A DNA stretch of 64,000 nucleotides from Glandiceps talaboti. Taxonomy: Eukaryota > Hemichordata > Enteropneusta > Spengelidae. Positions 29,235 through 41,334 of the stretch are shown piece after piece. Each line of letters begins with the position of its first letter. Position 1 is the stretch's first letter. Below the pieces are notes generated by a model that searched no databases, was not told where the DNA came from, and saw nothing but the letters and a program-made list of their open reading frames with translations. The DNA lies in contig NC_135568.1 in assembly GCF_964340395.1 (NCBI RefSeq), positions 13,824,276-13,888,275 on the forward strand. Reading direction: 5' to 3'. The position numbers and the translations under genes were made by a program.

Positions 29235-29500
29235 TATAATACTAAGCGGAGTTTTGTCCGAGGGGGGGGGGGGTCAAATTCGACAGAATGGATTAGAACA
29301 CGATTAGCAGTTCACAAAATAGTTCTACGAGCCATGGAAATTTGTGAGGTTCATTGCTGTCAATGATCCCTGTCGAACGCTGTACTACTCATGTTTGAAG
29401 CGATTTGACTTAAGCGGGAGTTTTGTGCAGAGGTATATATTCCATTTCAGCAGAATGGACGAGAAAATATGACCAGAGTTATGTTTACAAAACAGTTATA
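29235..29500. repeat. local direct duplication with a G run
   Basis: The segment near 29250 (AAGCGGAGTTTTGTCCGAG, G run, CAGAATGGATTAGAACA) is repeated in diverged form at 29411-29500 (AAGCGGGAGTTTTGTGCAGA, CAGAATGGACGAGAAAA). No gene was recognised in it. Confidence 0.5.
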
Positions 29501-29769
29501 CAATAATATGTGTGATCCCATGCGAAACATGGGTTATCTTATTTATAGCTAATAATTAACGTAACTTAGTCTAGCGCCTATACAGTATCGCTACGATACG
29601 GCACGTCAGATTACCCAAAATGCAGTATGATTTAATTTCGAAAACATGGAGCTCGAAGGCGCCGACATATACTTTGTTGTTGGTTCTATACAATTACGTT
29701 GTATGCCGTATACGTCACTTCTGAAGAAAATATCTGACGACTATCCCTACTGTCCCAAAGTAATCATTA

Positions 29770-30570
29770 AAAAGAAATACAATTTATTCACAGTCATGAA
29801 TTTATTTGCCTCCTTCTTTTTGCTCAAAATCCAGAGTTGAGTACACATAATTTACCAAGTTGTTGGTACATGTAGTAGCATAGGTCAGAAGTTTATCTGC
29901 TCTACATAGCGTCCGGGCATACATCGTTTACTTATCGTGGTTTGAGATCCTGTCGTTTTATATATAATCACAATTTAGACTATTAAAAGCACAAAAATCT
30001 ATTCACAATTATAATTTTATAGACCGAATATTATTTCTCCGGGTCGATTGCTCGAAAGCTAAACCGTTAGTACAGAAGTGTTTACATTGCTGTACAGAAC
30101 ACGCGGCCTGTGTGACTGATGATGGCGTACACGCCACTTTTTTTGTAAAAAAATAAAATACGAGGATTTACATACAACCCAGCCATTCCCCACTCGCAAT
30201 TAATATAGTACAAGTACATACATTTACCTACAGTTATAAATTTGATGTCTAATTTTTCACTCAAAGGCCAGAATACAATATTAGTACATCATTTATGATT
30301 TATACAATTTACCGATTGACAGAATAACAAACAAACACGTAACTTGATGTTGTGCCTTGCATGATATGTGGTACGCCACGGATTGTACTTAGAAAATACA
30401 GGTGAAGATTTACGACCCTGCTGCATACTATATCATATTTACAATTAATATTTGTAATTAACTACACAAATATTTTTTCACGGTTATGAATTTATTTTCT
30501 CTCGTAAGCCATAGTTTATTATATCATGTAATTCACCGATTTGTTGGCATTTAAAACATAATGATGGGGA
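29770..30570. repeat. three diverged copies of an about 100-bp AT-rich segment
   Basis: Similar stretches near 29790, 30235 and 30480 share TTATGAATTTATTT-like starts and AATTTACCRAGTTGTTGG-like ends. No coding signal was seen. Confidence 0.4.
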
Positions 30571-32980
30571 TAAATGCTTGGCATAGAACCATATACCCTA
30601 CCTGCTGAGGATTAACGAACCTGCTGTCCCATAGTTGTCATACATAGTGACAGGACATTTTCGAAGATTCTATATTACTGCAACTGAGGAAATGCGATAA
30701 AATCCTATATAGTCTGTCATTGAATTTACCGTGTGCCTAAGCACCAAGTTCTGAGTATATCGTTCGATTCGTATTCACACCACAGTCACAGTCACAATAT
30801 CGATATTGTGGACGTGTTTAGCCAACTATATACGGAAGGGGTAAAAATAAACTTGTTTCTGTGATCGCGCAAGTTCACTCACCTCGAAATCAACAACGCA
30901 GGAAAACAAGTGCCTGTGGTAACCTATTATCACATGTGGAATTTATGGCAGAAAAGTAGAAAGACATGTGAGTGTGACTGTGCATTGTGTACTTCAGTTG
31001 TAAACTTATGTCATATACACACTCTCTGTGTTTGCCAAGGCAGGGGAACTGTAGTAGATGTAATATAGTAGAGGTTGACCCCGCAGGACATTTCCAAAAT
31101 GGCTGAAAACATGTAAGTGCAGTGGAACTTCTTTCCGTACACGATTTCAAAATTGACTATTGATTAGTTATATAGAAAGAGTATAAATGAATGAAATACA
31201 GTTACTGGAATAAACTAAAGGGGAGAGAAGGTCATCTCCTAAGCTAATTGGTGATGAGATGCAAGATGAGACACTCGTTTTAGGATATAGCCTATTGTAG
31301 ATTGATCTAAATGGATTGGGCATGGCTTTGTGTTGTCACAATGAAAACTTGACCTTCAACTATACAAGTTAGCTAGTGGCAGACATGTCTAGTCTTCGAC
31401 TTGAAGGCCATAGCAAAAATCAATACATGTGTACCAAAGGCATAAATAAGGCAGACCGGACGTTTCATTTAAAAGTGGCACATGCTGAGTTTATAACCCC
31501 CCTTTTTTTATCCAAGTGACATTTTGTTTCAAGCTGACTGGCTTCTATTTTACGTATTTTTGTGTAATTTCCTGATTTATTCTTAGGATCTTTTTTTTTT
31601 TTTTTGGAATGTTAATTCTAATATTAATTTCGTTGATAAAAACGAAATTGGAACAATATTATGGTTTTTAGCTCCCATGATATTTTCAGCCATATACGGA
31701 CATGTGTACGCGGTACGGTGACTTGAGCCACGGGCGCGTTACTTTGTTGTCTGTGCTTGAACTGATCTGGGCTTCAACGCTATAACGGCCGTAACACGTA
31801 AATGTCGTAATCATGTTGAAATAACGATTCACTATATATTGATTGTGGAACCAATAGAAACCACGGACCATTGTTTTTGTTCAAATACGGCTATTGTGTT
31901 TAATAGTTCCGTATTCACTGAATGATGTCGTGGTGCTCTGTTTTGAATGAAAATGGAGAGTGCTGTTCAAACGACGTCCCCAACGACGTAAACCTATAAA
32001 TATATTCGAGTGTTGTAATCATAAGATAGAAACTGGTAATTTCTTACCTTTCACCTAACGATTTCTTGTCACTTTGGAGAGATTTCAGGAAAACGCTGCT
32101 AGCTTCAAGATCCAATTAATACCTGCGCAGAAGGTCATCGGTGGATACAGTACGTACGTATCACGTGGGTCACAATGTCAGTTGCATGGTTACGACAAAC
32201 GCAGTCGCCACAGTGTTTAACATAATGTATTTTTTTTCGACAAACAGTGGTGATACAGACACTGCACAATCAGTAAGAGTTGTGCTCCTTCGGACAAGGT
32301 ATTAGTAATGTCCATTAAATAATTTCAGTGGTCTAGATCTGTCATAACACAAGTATGTGCACTAAGACATGTACATGCATGTGCGAGCTTAAAAGCGCGT
32401 ACAGAAAACGAGAAAGTGTTGCATTGACAATGTTCGTAATCAGGTAAAATGCATATCACCGACTAGAAGTCCAAAACACGGGTAATTCTTACGACAAATA
32501 CTCCCTCCGTTTTCGTGTAGACCCTCTCACGTTGACCACGGTCAGCAATAACATGATAAACACATTCGACCATAAAACATTCATTAATGTACATGCGTAT
32601 TAACAATGACGTCACCTCTGGGAATCCCTAACGTACATTGAGATTGCGTAATACTGTGTCTCATGCAAATCTCTCGAGAAATCTGAAATGTGAGAGTTGA
32701 TTTACTACTGAATGACTGGCAGTTATTGCTTGAGAGATTAGCATCAATTCAAATTATTAATTAATTAACAAAATCAGCTTGCTTCAAGCAGAATAAAAAT
32801 GAAATCAGATAATATCATTCAGAAAATAGCTCTGCTAGTCGCGTCTGACCACTATGGCACGACTAGTCATATAATTCGATTGAAACTTGAAGAGCGCCAC
32901 CAACGAAGATTGTGCCAGTTTGGCACCAATTCTAGGTGTACTGATCTGGAGATTATTTCGTAATGTTCTTCTCCGGATTT
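30571..32980. other. intergenic between ST8Sia-like A and B, nothing recognised
   Basis: Neither exons with homology nor RNA genes were seen. There is a short hairpin (AATTTCGTT, 6-nt loop, inverse) at 31626-31649. A CACGTG motif is near 32164. Confidence 0.4.
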
Positions 32981-33027
32981 TAAGAGTGCTTGACAATCAT
33001 GCGTTCTTACTTTTTACTAAGTGAATT

Positions 33028-33370
33028 CTCAGGTGTTGTTTTGTCAACTGTTTACATTCATCCAAATTTAAATGCTTCAGTTGAACTCTCATCAAGCATC
33101 ATTACCAAATGTGAAAATTCCTATGGCGATGCAGTGTCAATACAGCAGGTGACTTTAATCACACAGACCTCAAACATGTGCTACCAATTGTTGTTTCAAT
33201 ACGTCATCAGATCACCTATCCTACTAGTGGACAGAAGATTCTTCATCATCATTTTTCTACAATCAAAGGTGCATACCGCTCTGTGTCTCGCCCTCACTAA
33301 GGTGAATCGGACCACTCCTCTAGTATTTCTGATACCTGCATTAAAAAAAACGTAAGTCCGCAAAACCAAT
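33028..33370 (+). pseudogene. LINE endonuclease-domain fragment, frameshifted
   Basis: The frame begins with a 'VVLSTVYIHPNLNA'-like stretch typical of LINE apurinic endonuclease domains. After a frameshift near 33150 it continues with FNHTDLKHVLP and IKGAYRSVSRPHQGESDHS-like phrases, including the S-D-H catalytic neighbourhood. Several frame breaks show that it is dead. It was recognised from family memory. Confidence 0.65.
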
Positions 33371-33509
33371 AAATAAATCTGTTCAGCGTTTGTCTGACAA
33401 TTTGGTCATGTGTCTGTAAGGCTGCTTGGAAAGTACTGATTGGTCTGTATTCAAGGAATCATCTTCACATCTAAATGAATACACACATGCAGTGACAGAT
33501 TACATAAAC

Positions 33510-33510
<1 letters not shown>

Positions 33511-33574
<64 letters not shown>

Positions 33575-33594
33575 ATATATATATATAAACTATA
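33511..33594. repeat. (TA)n microsatellite, left of palindrome
   Basis: TA dinucleotides ending in two AAACTATATA interruptions. Confidence 0.95.
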
Positions 33595-33657
33595 TAGGAA
33601 GTCAGTGGTAAGATTTGTCCGTAGTACAGTGCTCGATACGTCTGCACGCAGAGCGGA

Positions 33658-33805
33658 GTATATGTTGAGGGTAGAAGAAAATCAAGTCGGGTTTTTCGTC
33701 TCTACAAGCCTGTTTCGTGAGTAAATCACTCGAGTGATTTACTCACGAAACAGGCTTGTAGAGACGAAAAACCCGACTTGATTTTCTTCTACCCTCAACA
33801 TATAC
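33658..33805. repeat. perfect 148-bp palindrome (two 74-bp arms, no loop)
   Basis: Every base from 33658 to 33731 pairs with 33805 to 33732, centred on ACTCGAGT. (TA)n tracts flank it on both sides. It has no coding capacity. It may be a foldback element, or an assembly or replication foldback. Confidence 0.95.
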
Positions 33806-33808
33806 ATA

Positions 33809-33950
<142 letters not shown>

Positions 33951-34009
33951 TCTCAGTCAAACTGTGAACAATCAAATTCAAACACTTGAGCATAAGTGTT
34001 CATTCAAGG

Positions 34010-34255
34010 CTATCGTGCGCCTTCTACAAGCAAGAAAACACCTGGGGTATTCATCATTTGTGTATACTCAAAACAATCACGAATAAGGTGACTCAGAGTG
34101 TTTTCTACAATATTCCTACCCTCAATGAAAGCCCTTTGGTCAGGGTGAATTACTGAAGTAACGATACTGCTCATTCTCTTTGCGATTGCTTTGCTAGCAA
34201 CTTTATAGTCAATAATGTTGAGGAGTGAAATTAGTCTCCAGTTCTTGATTTATTC
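34010..34255 (-). pseudogene. LINE reverse transcriptase fragment (fingers/palm), no start codon
   Basis: The minus strand is open for about 80 codons, ending in TAG. It reads the classic KNWRLISLLN, DYKVASKAIAKRM, HPDQRAFIEGRNI and ENTLSHLIRD blocks of L1-type reverse transcriptase, with one inserted residue. It is truncated at both ends. It is a separate relic from the plus-strand endonuclease fragment nearby. Confidence 0.85.
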
Positions 34256-34329
34256 AAGCGCCTGGCGTTTGTTTGTCAGTTGGTCCCATACCAGAATACT
34301 TAATTGTAACACTTTTTGAATGGAGTGTA

Positions 34330-34540
34330 TGTGTTCAGGAAGAAAATTAGAACGCATGTGTTCAGATTTAGAAAATATATAGTGTCTTTATTTATTTGAA
34401 CACATAACATATGTTGAAAATCATATGTAATAGAACGCCGTTGACGGATCGGCACACTCACACTGTCTGAACACAAAGTATGTGTTCAGAGCAAGTACAA
34501 AGAATGCATGTGTTCTGGAAACCAGACCAAACTGAACACA
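34330..34540. repeat. cluster of seven TGTGTTCA boxes on both strands
   Basis: Copies at 34330, 34357, 34397 (inverse), 34468 (inverse), 34481, 34509 (TGTGTTCT) and 34533 (inverse). The pair at 34467-34489 forms the palindrome CTGAACACA-5 nt-TGTGTTCAG. It is located just 3' of ST8Sia-like B. It could be a decayed repeat or regulatory sites. Confidence 0.6.
34387..34396 (-). terminator. candidate polyadenylation signal of ST8Sia-like B
   Basis: The minus strand reads AATAAATAAA, about 470 nt after the stop codon. It is the clearest signal downstream of this gene. Confidence 0.35.
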
Positions 34541-34866
34541 TGCGACGCACCCTACGCGTCAAAATGTTTAGTGTTCAATATTTCATAGTCGTCTGATGAT
34601 CGCAACAGCGTGAAACACTGTGTTAAGACTCCTGAGTATGTTGCCTGATATTGTATTCGTATATACTATAATACATTTAACAGTATGTTGCTTTCCAAGA
34701 CTGATTACTTAGATTACAAAAGCAACATCCCTACCAAATATTAACAGAATTTTGCCATCATCTTCCAACCGAATGTTAACAGGTATGATGAAAATCGTAC
34801 GTAGGCTATGAACTTGTAATTTTTTATATTGTAACTAAAAATGGTATCTGGATATCATGAGAACTA

Positions 34867-37800
34867 TTATACACTAGAAGACTTCTTTCCTCTATTCTGG
34901 TTACTGGTTGAAGAACATTTATCGGTGACGAGATTTACTACTCCTCTCTCATGCAACGTCTTGTAGGTTAGGAATTCTTTCGGTATAGTTCCTTTCAGTG
35001 TTTTTAAGTTGGTTGGGTATCGAGTATTTTCGTAATAATGATGCCCTATATTCATTCCATGACTGTCTTTAGGAAAGGGCCAAAAGCCGTACAAACTAAT
35101 TTCTTCACAAAACAGCGTGGCAATAGTAAATATTATGAAACCCTCGGAGCTGCCGCCTCTATGCCAAAATCTGCAATATATAATTATACAGAAAATAAGA
35201 TTTTAGAAAAATCAAGGTTTTACCCTATTTAGCGTATCTGTAATAACTTGTGGATATTATAATAATGACCATTGATTTTTTTCTTCTATTTATTGATACT
35301 CTATCTTGCAATTTTCAGTGTCAATGAAGATATTGTAGTTGTCCGTTCGACAAAATCAAACAACTATATGCAGTTTTATGGCGACAAATTCAAAACCAAG
35401 CTTTCAAGTTTTAACCTTGTCAGTACACAACTATCTACGGATATTATTGATCATTAATTAACAGTTACAAAATGTCTTCTTTTTTTAAAAGAAATAATTG
35501 ACCAATTTTAAGTGAAAGTATAATCGCTTTCTTGATGAAACTCTGTCTCAGTTGCAGCTAGTACAGGTTTAGTAAATAACACGTGGCACTAAACCAAAGC
35601 TCGATTTCGCAACGGCATATCGTTCTTGTTATTGAAAAGCGCTGCTTAAAGATCTACTCCATCCTACAACCGAACCCCATGCTATGAACCCCTCTCCCTC
35701 ACTCATCACTTCTGAAGTTACGTTTACCTGCGTACGGGTAGAGGGTACAGTGGTATAGGTGAATATGCCACTCGGTATTTATAGTTCCTCCTATCTATAG
35801 TCTCCTTCAGGGTGTACGCAAGATGTGGCCTTGTTTCATTATTCAATGTCAAGTTCGAGGTCAACCAGATTATTGAGTGACCAAGGTAACTCAAGGAAGT
35901 CAGATATCGCTTCTTGTCGGCATATTTATTCTCGGTGTTAGATCGTTTATCCATGCTTTGTATGTAATTACGTAGGTATGTTATGGTATATTTATTCAGG
36001 GCTGTAATGTGAGTTTTGCTGCCGACATCTTTCTCAAACCCACGTACTATTGGCAAATTAGCTCTCAGGACAAAATCATGCGTGTCGATCTCTTTTCCAC
36101 AGCCACTGTTCTTCAAAATACCGCTGCCACCAATGATAGCACAACTTTTCTGTGGTTTCACTGTATAAAATGTATCATCATAATTATCGAAGGAGAATGC
36201 ACCTGGTGATGTCTCATTGACTGAGAAGATATGAGGGAATTTCATCAGCTTTGGCACAATATGGTCTTTGTATATAGCTAGTGATGTCTTCAGATCGAAT
36301 ACTTTGGAAACTCTGTCCCTAGAATCGAAGAAAGAACAAAATGCGATAACTTCAGTCATGAGAGTATGATTGTGTACATTTATACCACCTGCAAGCCAAT
36401 CTGTATGTGTTCGAACGGACAAATACGGTATGTAAACCCTGGTCGTTCTACGTCATGACACCGTTCCTCCTTGTCTGTCTACATGCACGAATTTGCATGT
36501 TAGATTTCAACGAAGGCGTCTGTGTACCAAATTGTCATTTGCCAACTTTTTTGTTGGTGATAAAAACATGTGATACTGCTGTACTTTTATATTCATATAA
36601 TATATGTATTATACACACACACACACACACACAAACAAACAAAGTTTTTTTTGGGGAAAATGTGACGTCATCATATATTTCCCATAAACCCTTGCAGGAA
36701 ATCCGGGCCCCTATAATAGCCATGGAAACGCATGCCAAGTATAGTAGGCCTTCTTTAAGATTTCAAAGTTGAATAAGTTACCGAAGTGATATTTTATCAC
36801 CTAAAATAACATGAAAATTGATAGCAGTAATCAATTTTAAACAAGTGTACTGAAAGCACAAATAAGTCTGACTCAGGACTTTCCTTTATATGTAGAATGT
36901 GGCTCGGAGACGGCCAATTTCACTGATACATTAAAGGTCTTGAAATCTCTGTAAAGTTTGCATCGTGAAAACATGTTCCATGTCCTCCTTTTCAAATAAT
37001 GCAAGAAATTGGGGGAACGGGAAGGGTTCACTGTCTTGCATTCAAGAAAATTTAAAACCTTTTATTATTGAAGAGTTATGACACATTATTAGGCAGCCAT
37101 ATTTGATTTTACAGTTGGTTAGTTTTGATACAATTTAGACCAGACTATTGTAAGGTGAACATTGATTTTGTCCTGATATTTACTGACATAGGTTTTTCTC
37201 AGAGGAAGAAGCGAGCGTGAAACTGATTGACCGATCGATCAATCAATCAATTTATTGATTGATTGATTGATTGATTATTTGATTGATTTTTGAGGTAATA
37301 TAAAACTTTTTTTCCTTCTTTCCCTGGCTAGTTTTCTCTCTTTCAGCTGTATATAATTCTCTCTTTATTGACTAAATAAACATATCTTGTCCATTCTTCT
37401 CCTCTTATCTAAATTTAAACACCCCTAATCTTATAATTACCAGGGTATCAGTTACAGAAACGAATTTGCTTTATTCATCTCTTATCTTCTTGGTGATTAT
37501 CACAACAAACAAACAAACACTCATTCGGTGTGTAAATTAGTTTAAAAGAGAGCACTTTAGTTTAGTGGTCTTACCGTAATTCTGCTAGACTATTCACTTG
37601 ACAGTTTTCACACCAATCATCCTCTATAGAATTTGTATTAGGAACCTGGATGGCAGAAGAGACGTTGACAAATCTGAAGAAAAAAGTTCAAAAACAACAA
37701 AAATGTGAGAAGTGGACACTTTGCAATATGATATTGGATGCTGTCGCAAAGTGGTGATATGCTTCGTGAGGTATATTTATAGATGTTATTCCCCAATCTT

Positions 37801-39322
37801 TTTCTTCATTCAGCCAAGGAAAATACGGGTGGCCTAAGGGGTCTCTGTCACTACGATTCGTGTTAATGTCTCTCTCTGAAACTGACTGAATCATGTCCGT
37901 GAACTGATGGTAGTTGGTCCCCTTGGTCCCTTTCTTGATTTGTCCCCTCAATCTGATGTAGATGGCTTCCTTTACTTTACACGTTTTAACCAGTGCTGTT
38001 CTCTGGTTAGAACCTTGGTGTTATCCCTGGACACATATTGTGGTCGGTCTTGTTGCAGTGGTCACCAATTCCGCTGGTCTTATCTCATTGTGGGACTCCC
38101 TTTATAAATATGCGTACATACACTCATTCTGCTACTTTCGGAGAAAGATAAATCATTCATGAATTATAATATATAATAACGACTTTTATTTCAAAAAAGA
38201 AAAAGGGTGACCCTGTTAGGTCCAGCCTAATCTTCCCAGGGGCCCTAAAGCAAATGTACACAATACAAACAACAAAAACAAAACAAGGTAACACACATAA
38301 AAATTGAAAAACATTAAAAAGTATGAAACGTAAAAGAGATAAAATTGTAAGACCACAGACAATGTAAAAGGATTAAAGAGATTCAAATAGGTATGAATTT
38401 AAAGATTTTTTGAAACAAGTTAAATTCGTAATACTGATAAGGTGAGTAGGTAAAATGTTCCAAAGTTTGGAGCTTTCAAAACTAAATGACTGAGTAAAAA
38501 TACGACAATTTGGAAATGGTAAATACAAAAGATTGTTGGTGCAGGAACGGGTACCCATTTGGTTACTTGAACTCCTTTTATGAAGGAGGTCAGAGAGGTA
38601 CATAGGAGCCAGGTTATGTAGACATTTAAAAATCAGAATGTACTTATTAAATAGAAATCTCTTTTCAAGTGGTAAAATATGAAGTCGTTTAAAAAGGTCA
38701 ATACTGGAAATCAATTGCGTGATGAAGGTTCGTAGCAGGCGGATCGACACGCGTAACATCGCGTTTCCATCTTTGAAATTTACCATTCCAAAGTAACTAA
38801 TTTAGTGTGCTATTGAATCATGAATAATATACCCTCACATAGACTGTAAGATACAACGTGACGTTTCGCCCTCACCGGCCCCCTCTCTTGTAGATCTCTC
38901 TCCGGATGGGTTGGTCGATGTATGAGGGCGCCCCGTCACGCGTACCTTACATGGCACGTGAAGTATAAAATGTTGTTGAAGACTTCGATACAGATTCATA
39001 TCATCTCAATTGATTGCTACCACTACACTAAAACCATCAAGATAGAATCACAGTCCTACGTCCATGCACAGAGGTTTTGGAATTGGCCAAATTTGTTTAT
39101 AAATTTTTGTAATTTTTTTTTGTAAATTTTCTATGAGTACTTATGCAGCAAAAATGTATAAACTCAGCTGGTGGCCCTGTTAATATCTTACATTTGATGT
39201 TCTAGAGATTGTGGTACTCGTGCTGAAAGCTTATCCATGTCACTGGACCATCCTATATACATCACTGTCACTATACAGCTGACCAAGATCAGGACACAGA
39301 ATACCGTTATCTTGTGATCCAT
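34867..39322 (-). CDS. alpha-2,8-sialyltransferase-like protein B (GT29), four exons
   Basis: Tandem paralogue of gene A. Exons, high to low: 39322-39192, 37673-37575, 36318-35728, 35170-34867. They total 1125 nt (374 aa plus stop), in frame throughout. Exon 1 encodes MDHK followed by a membrane anchor (VFCVLILVSCIVTVMYIGW). The 591-nt third exon is exactly the length of gene A's exon 4 and carries motif L (CAIIGGSGILKNSGCG, DTHDFVLRANLP, KDVGS). The last exon has motif S ending LYGFWPF, then HHYYE and the C-terminal Cys, plus a short basic/serine tail absent from A. The usual Asn of motif L is Gly here, and motif S has S-E-G. No counterpart of A's 36-nt exon 2 was found; its absence does not disturb phase. 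Most likely a Golgi enzyme or a diverged relative. Confidence 0.87.
36610..36650. repeat. (AC)n/(AAAC)n short microsatellite
   Basis: AC repeats followed by AAAC units in the intron between exons 1-3 and the large exon of gene B. The rest of that intron (36319-37574) holds a (GATT)n tract, inverted upon itself, at 37224-37280. Confidence 0.8.
37700..38105 (-). pseudogene. retroelement C-terminal fragment, Penelope/GIY-YIG type, frameshifted
   Basis: The minus strand contains, across two frameshifts, GIGDHCNKTDHN, DNTKVLTREQHWLKR and KEAIYIRLRGQ, the arrangement seen at the tail of GIY-YIG-containing retroelement polyproteins. The following stretch (DPLGHPYFPWLNEEKDWG) has a degenerate DNA relative near 28725-28840. 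It lies in the first intron of gene B. The family name is from memory. Confidence 0.55.
38165..38795 (-). mobile_element. 5'-truncated LINE (CR1/L2-like) 3' end
   Basis: A 137-codon frame (38786-38373) matches the C-terminal tail of LINE reverse transcriptases (LPLEKRFLFNKYILIFKCLH, LAPMYLSDLL, SSKLWNILPTHL). It is followed by a 3' UTR with GGGCCCCTGGGAAGATTAGG and a terminal AATAAA-like region near 38185. It is inserted in the first intron of gene B. Confidence 0.8.
38841..38950. mobile_element. MITE in first intron of ST8Sia-like B
   Basis: The ends AGACTGTAAGATACAACGTG and, in inverse, CACGCGTACCTTACATGG match the element at 25940-26044, in reversed orientation. The inner boxes CGCCCTCACCGGCC and TGAGGGCGCCCCG are shared. 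Confidence 0.72.
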
Positions 39323-39484
39323 AATAAGAATTCGCTGAACGCCAGACTGGACGAAGTAACCCTCCTAAGAAAGACAAATTATGTACGTTTATTCCGTCAT
39401 TTAAATCAAATGTAAAAACTGCTATGATATGATATTTACATTGTATACAAATACATACTGTTATTTGTATATGTATATATACGT

Positions 39485-39486
<2 letters not shown>

Positions 39487-39566
<80 letters not shown>
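39487..39566. repeat. (TA)n microsatellite
   Basis: Upstream of gene B exon 1; it abuts the hairpin at 39576-39676. Confidence 0.95.
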
Positions 39567-39570
<4 letters not shown>

Positions 39571-39575
39571 TCGGT

Positions 39576-39676
39576 GAGTATCAATCTGCTAAGACAGTGC
39601 TCTAGACCACAGTGTGTTAGAGTTGTGACCAAGCCATGAGAGCGGTATAGAGCACTGTCTTAGCAGATTGATACTC
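39576..39676. repeat. hairpin with 29-nt perfect arms and 43-nt loop
   Basis: GAGTATCAATCTGCTAAGAC... (39576-39604) is exactly inverted at 39648-39676. The phrase ACTCGGTGAGTATCA at the left end recurs at 39911-39925, again directly after (TA)n. The sequence beyond the right arm (39690-39735, read on minus) resembles a tRNA A box (TAGCTGGTTGAGTAGAG), so a SINE-like origin is possible. Confidence 0.8.
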
Positions 39677-39822
39677 ATCGGGATACATATGCTCCTCCTC
39701 CAAGTCGAGCACTCTACTCAACCAGCTACCAGACCCAGAATGGAACAGCCACGAAAGGTAAACCTGAACTACTCTCTAAAGAACATTCCCCTCCCATCTT
39801 CGAACACTTACACAAAAAACTC

Positions 39823-39828
<6 letters not shown>

Positions 39829-39911
<83 letters not shown>

Positions 39912-39929
39912 ACTCGGTGAGTATCACAA

Positions 39930-40015
<86 letters not shown>
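39829..40015. repeat. two (TA)n tracts separated by a 21-bp unique spacer
   Basis: TA tracts at about 39829-39909 and 39931-40015, split by the ACTCGGTGAGTATCA phrase. Confidence 0.95.
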
Positions 40016-40017
<2 letters not shown>

Positions 40018-40238
40018 CGATATAATATATATGCCACATTCCCGATCGAAAGACCGAAAATATGACACTCCTAAGTACATTTTTCCTTATGTAAAAACAT
40101 CTTACATTTCAAAAAAGTCAAACAGTGGTGTTATGCTTACAGACAGACTAATGATTAACGTCGTCGACAACACTAACTATATGATTATTAAAACTCCCCA
40201 GAGGATATCTCATATTGAGGGAAACGTAGGTATTGGCG

Positions 40239-40240
<2 letters not shown>

Positions 40241-40272
<32 letters not shown>

Positions 40273-40395
40273 AGACACACACATATACACACATATCCAC
40301 ACACAGACAGACAGCCAGCCAGTAAAACAAACAAACAAACAAACAAACAAACAAACAAATAAATAAACAAACAAACAAACAGACAGACAGACACT
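40241..40395. repeat. (AC)n, (AGAC)n and (CAAA)n microsatellites
   Basis: Runs of AC with AGACAC variants, then about 14 CAAA/CAGA units. From 40396 to 41334 no gene is recognised. Confidence 0.92.
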
Positions 40396-41334
40396 TTGCC
40401 ATGCCTTTAGCACTATTAAACCTTATCAGTTCAATTGTGCTAAAACACATGTGCCGCCACATCTAAGACTGCAGCTCGATACTCTTCAATAAGGTGTGTT
40501 CAATTATCTATACCTTCACCAAGTCTCTCACACAGGACGTATACCTTGAGGTCTGTGACCCCTTCACTACAAACTGATTTGTGCTGAGAGCTCTGAGCAC
40601 GATACTAGTCACAAGGTTACGTAACAGAGCTACGTGCACATGAGAAAATATCGACGTTCTCCGTGGGTAAAGACGTAAATAACTGCTCAAATTGGTTATC
40701 TAAAAATTGAGTCTTTGGCAAGTTAATGAATTTAACACAGAATCTTTCGAGAAAAAATCGGTTGATTTGGCTGAGACATTTCTATAGTGAATTTGTTCAT
40801 TATCATACATAACAATGAGTTTTATGTTTACTGGGTTACGCGTTCATGTTTGTAAATCGTAAGGTTGGCCTTCTGGGAGAAAATCTAAAGACTCGTCGTA
40901 TATTAAACTTTGTTATAGTAGATACCCCTTGCCCATTTAGTGGTTTAAAAAATGACACTTTTGTGGGTAACAATCAGTATGTTACCCGGTGGACGAACGC
41001 ACTAAATTGGCTTGGACGTGTACTGTACTATAAAATACATACAGTAATACAAAAGGACGAGTTCCTGTTAAAACTGGATAGCGTTACTGTTCGTGATCAA
41101 AATTTTGGATTGTTATGGGCATAAACCTATGTCAATACTTACAAGTGCGACTTGCAGATCTCTATTCCTTGTATACATGTAAAAAAAAGCAGGGAGGGTG
41201 GTGTCGCCAGCAGACATTATGTAAGAGTTGTGACCCTGTATTGAGAGTGACGCAGATTGCTTTGTCCATAGACCGTAGGGTCTATGCTTTGTCGTACATT
41301 AATGTGCATACAGAGTGGAATGTGTCTTTTGTTC

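Noticed and set aside
39690-39735. tRNA gene
   Set aside because: An A-box-like stretch is present on the minus strand, but no cloverleaf or good B box follows; at most a SINE head.
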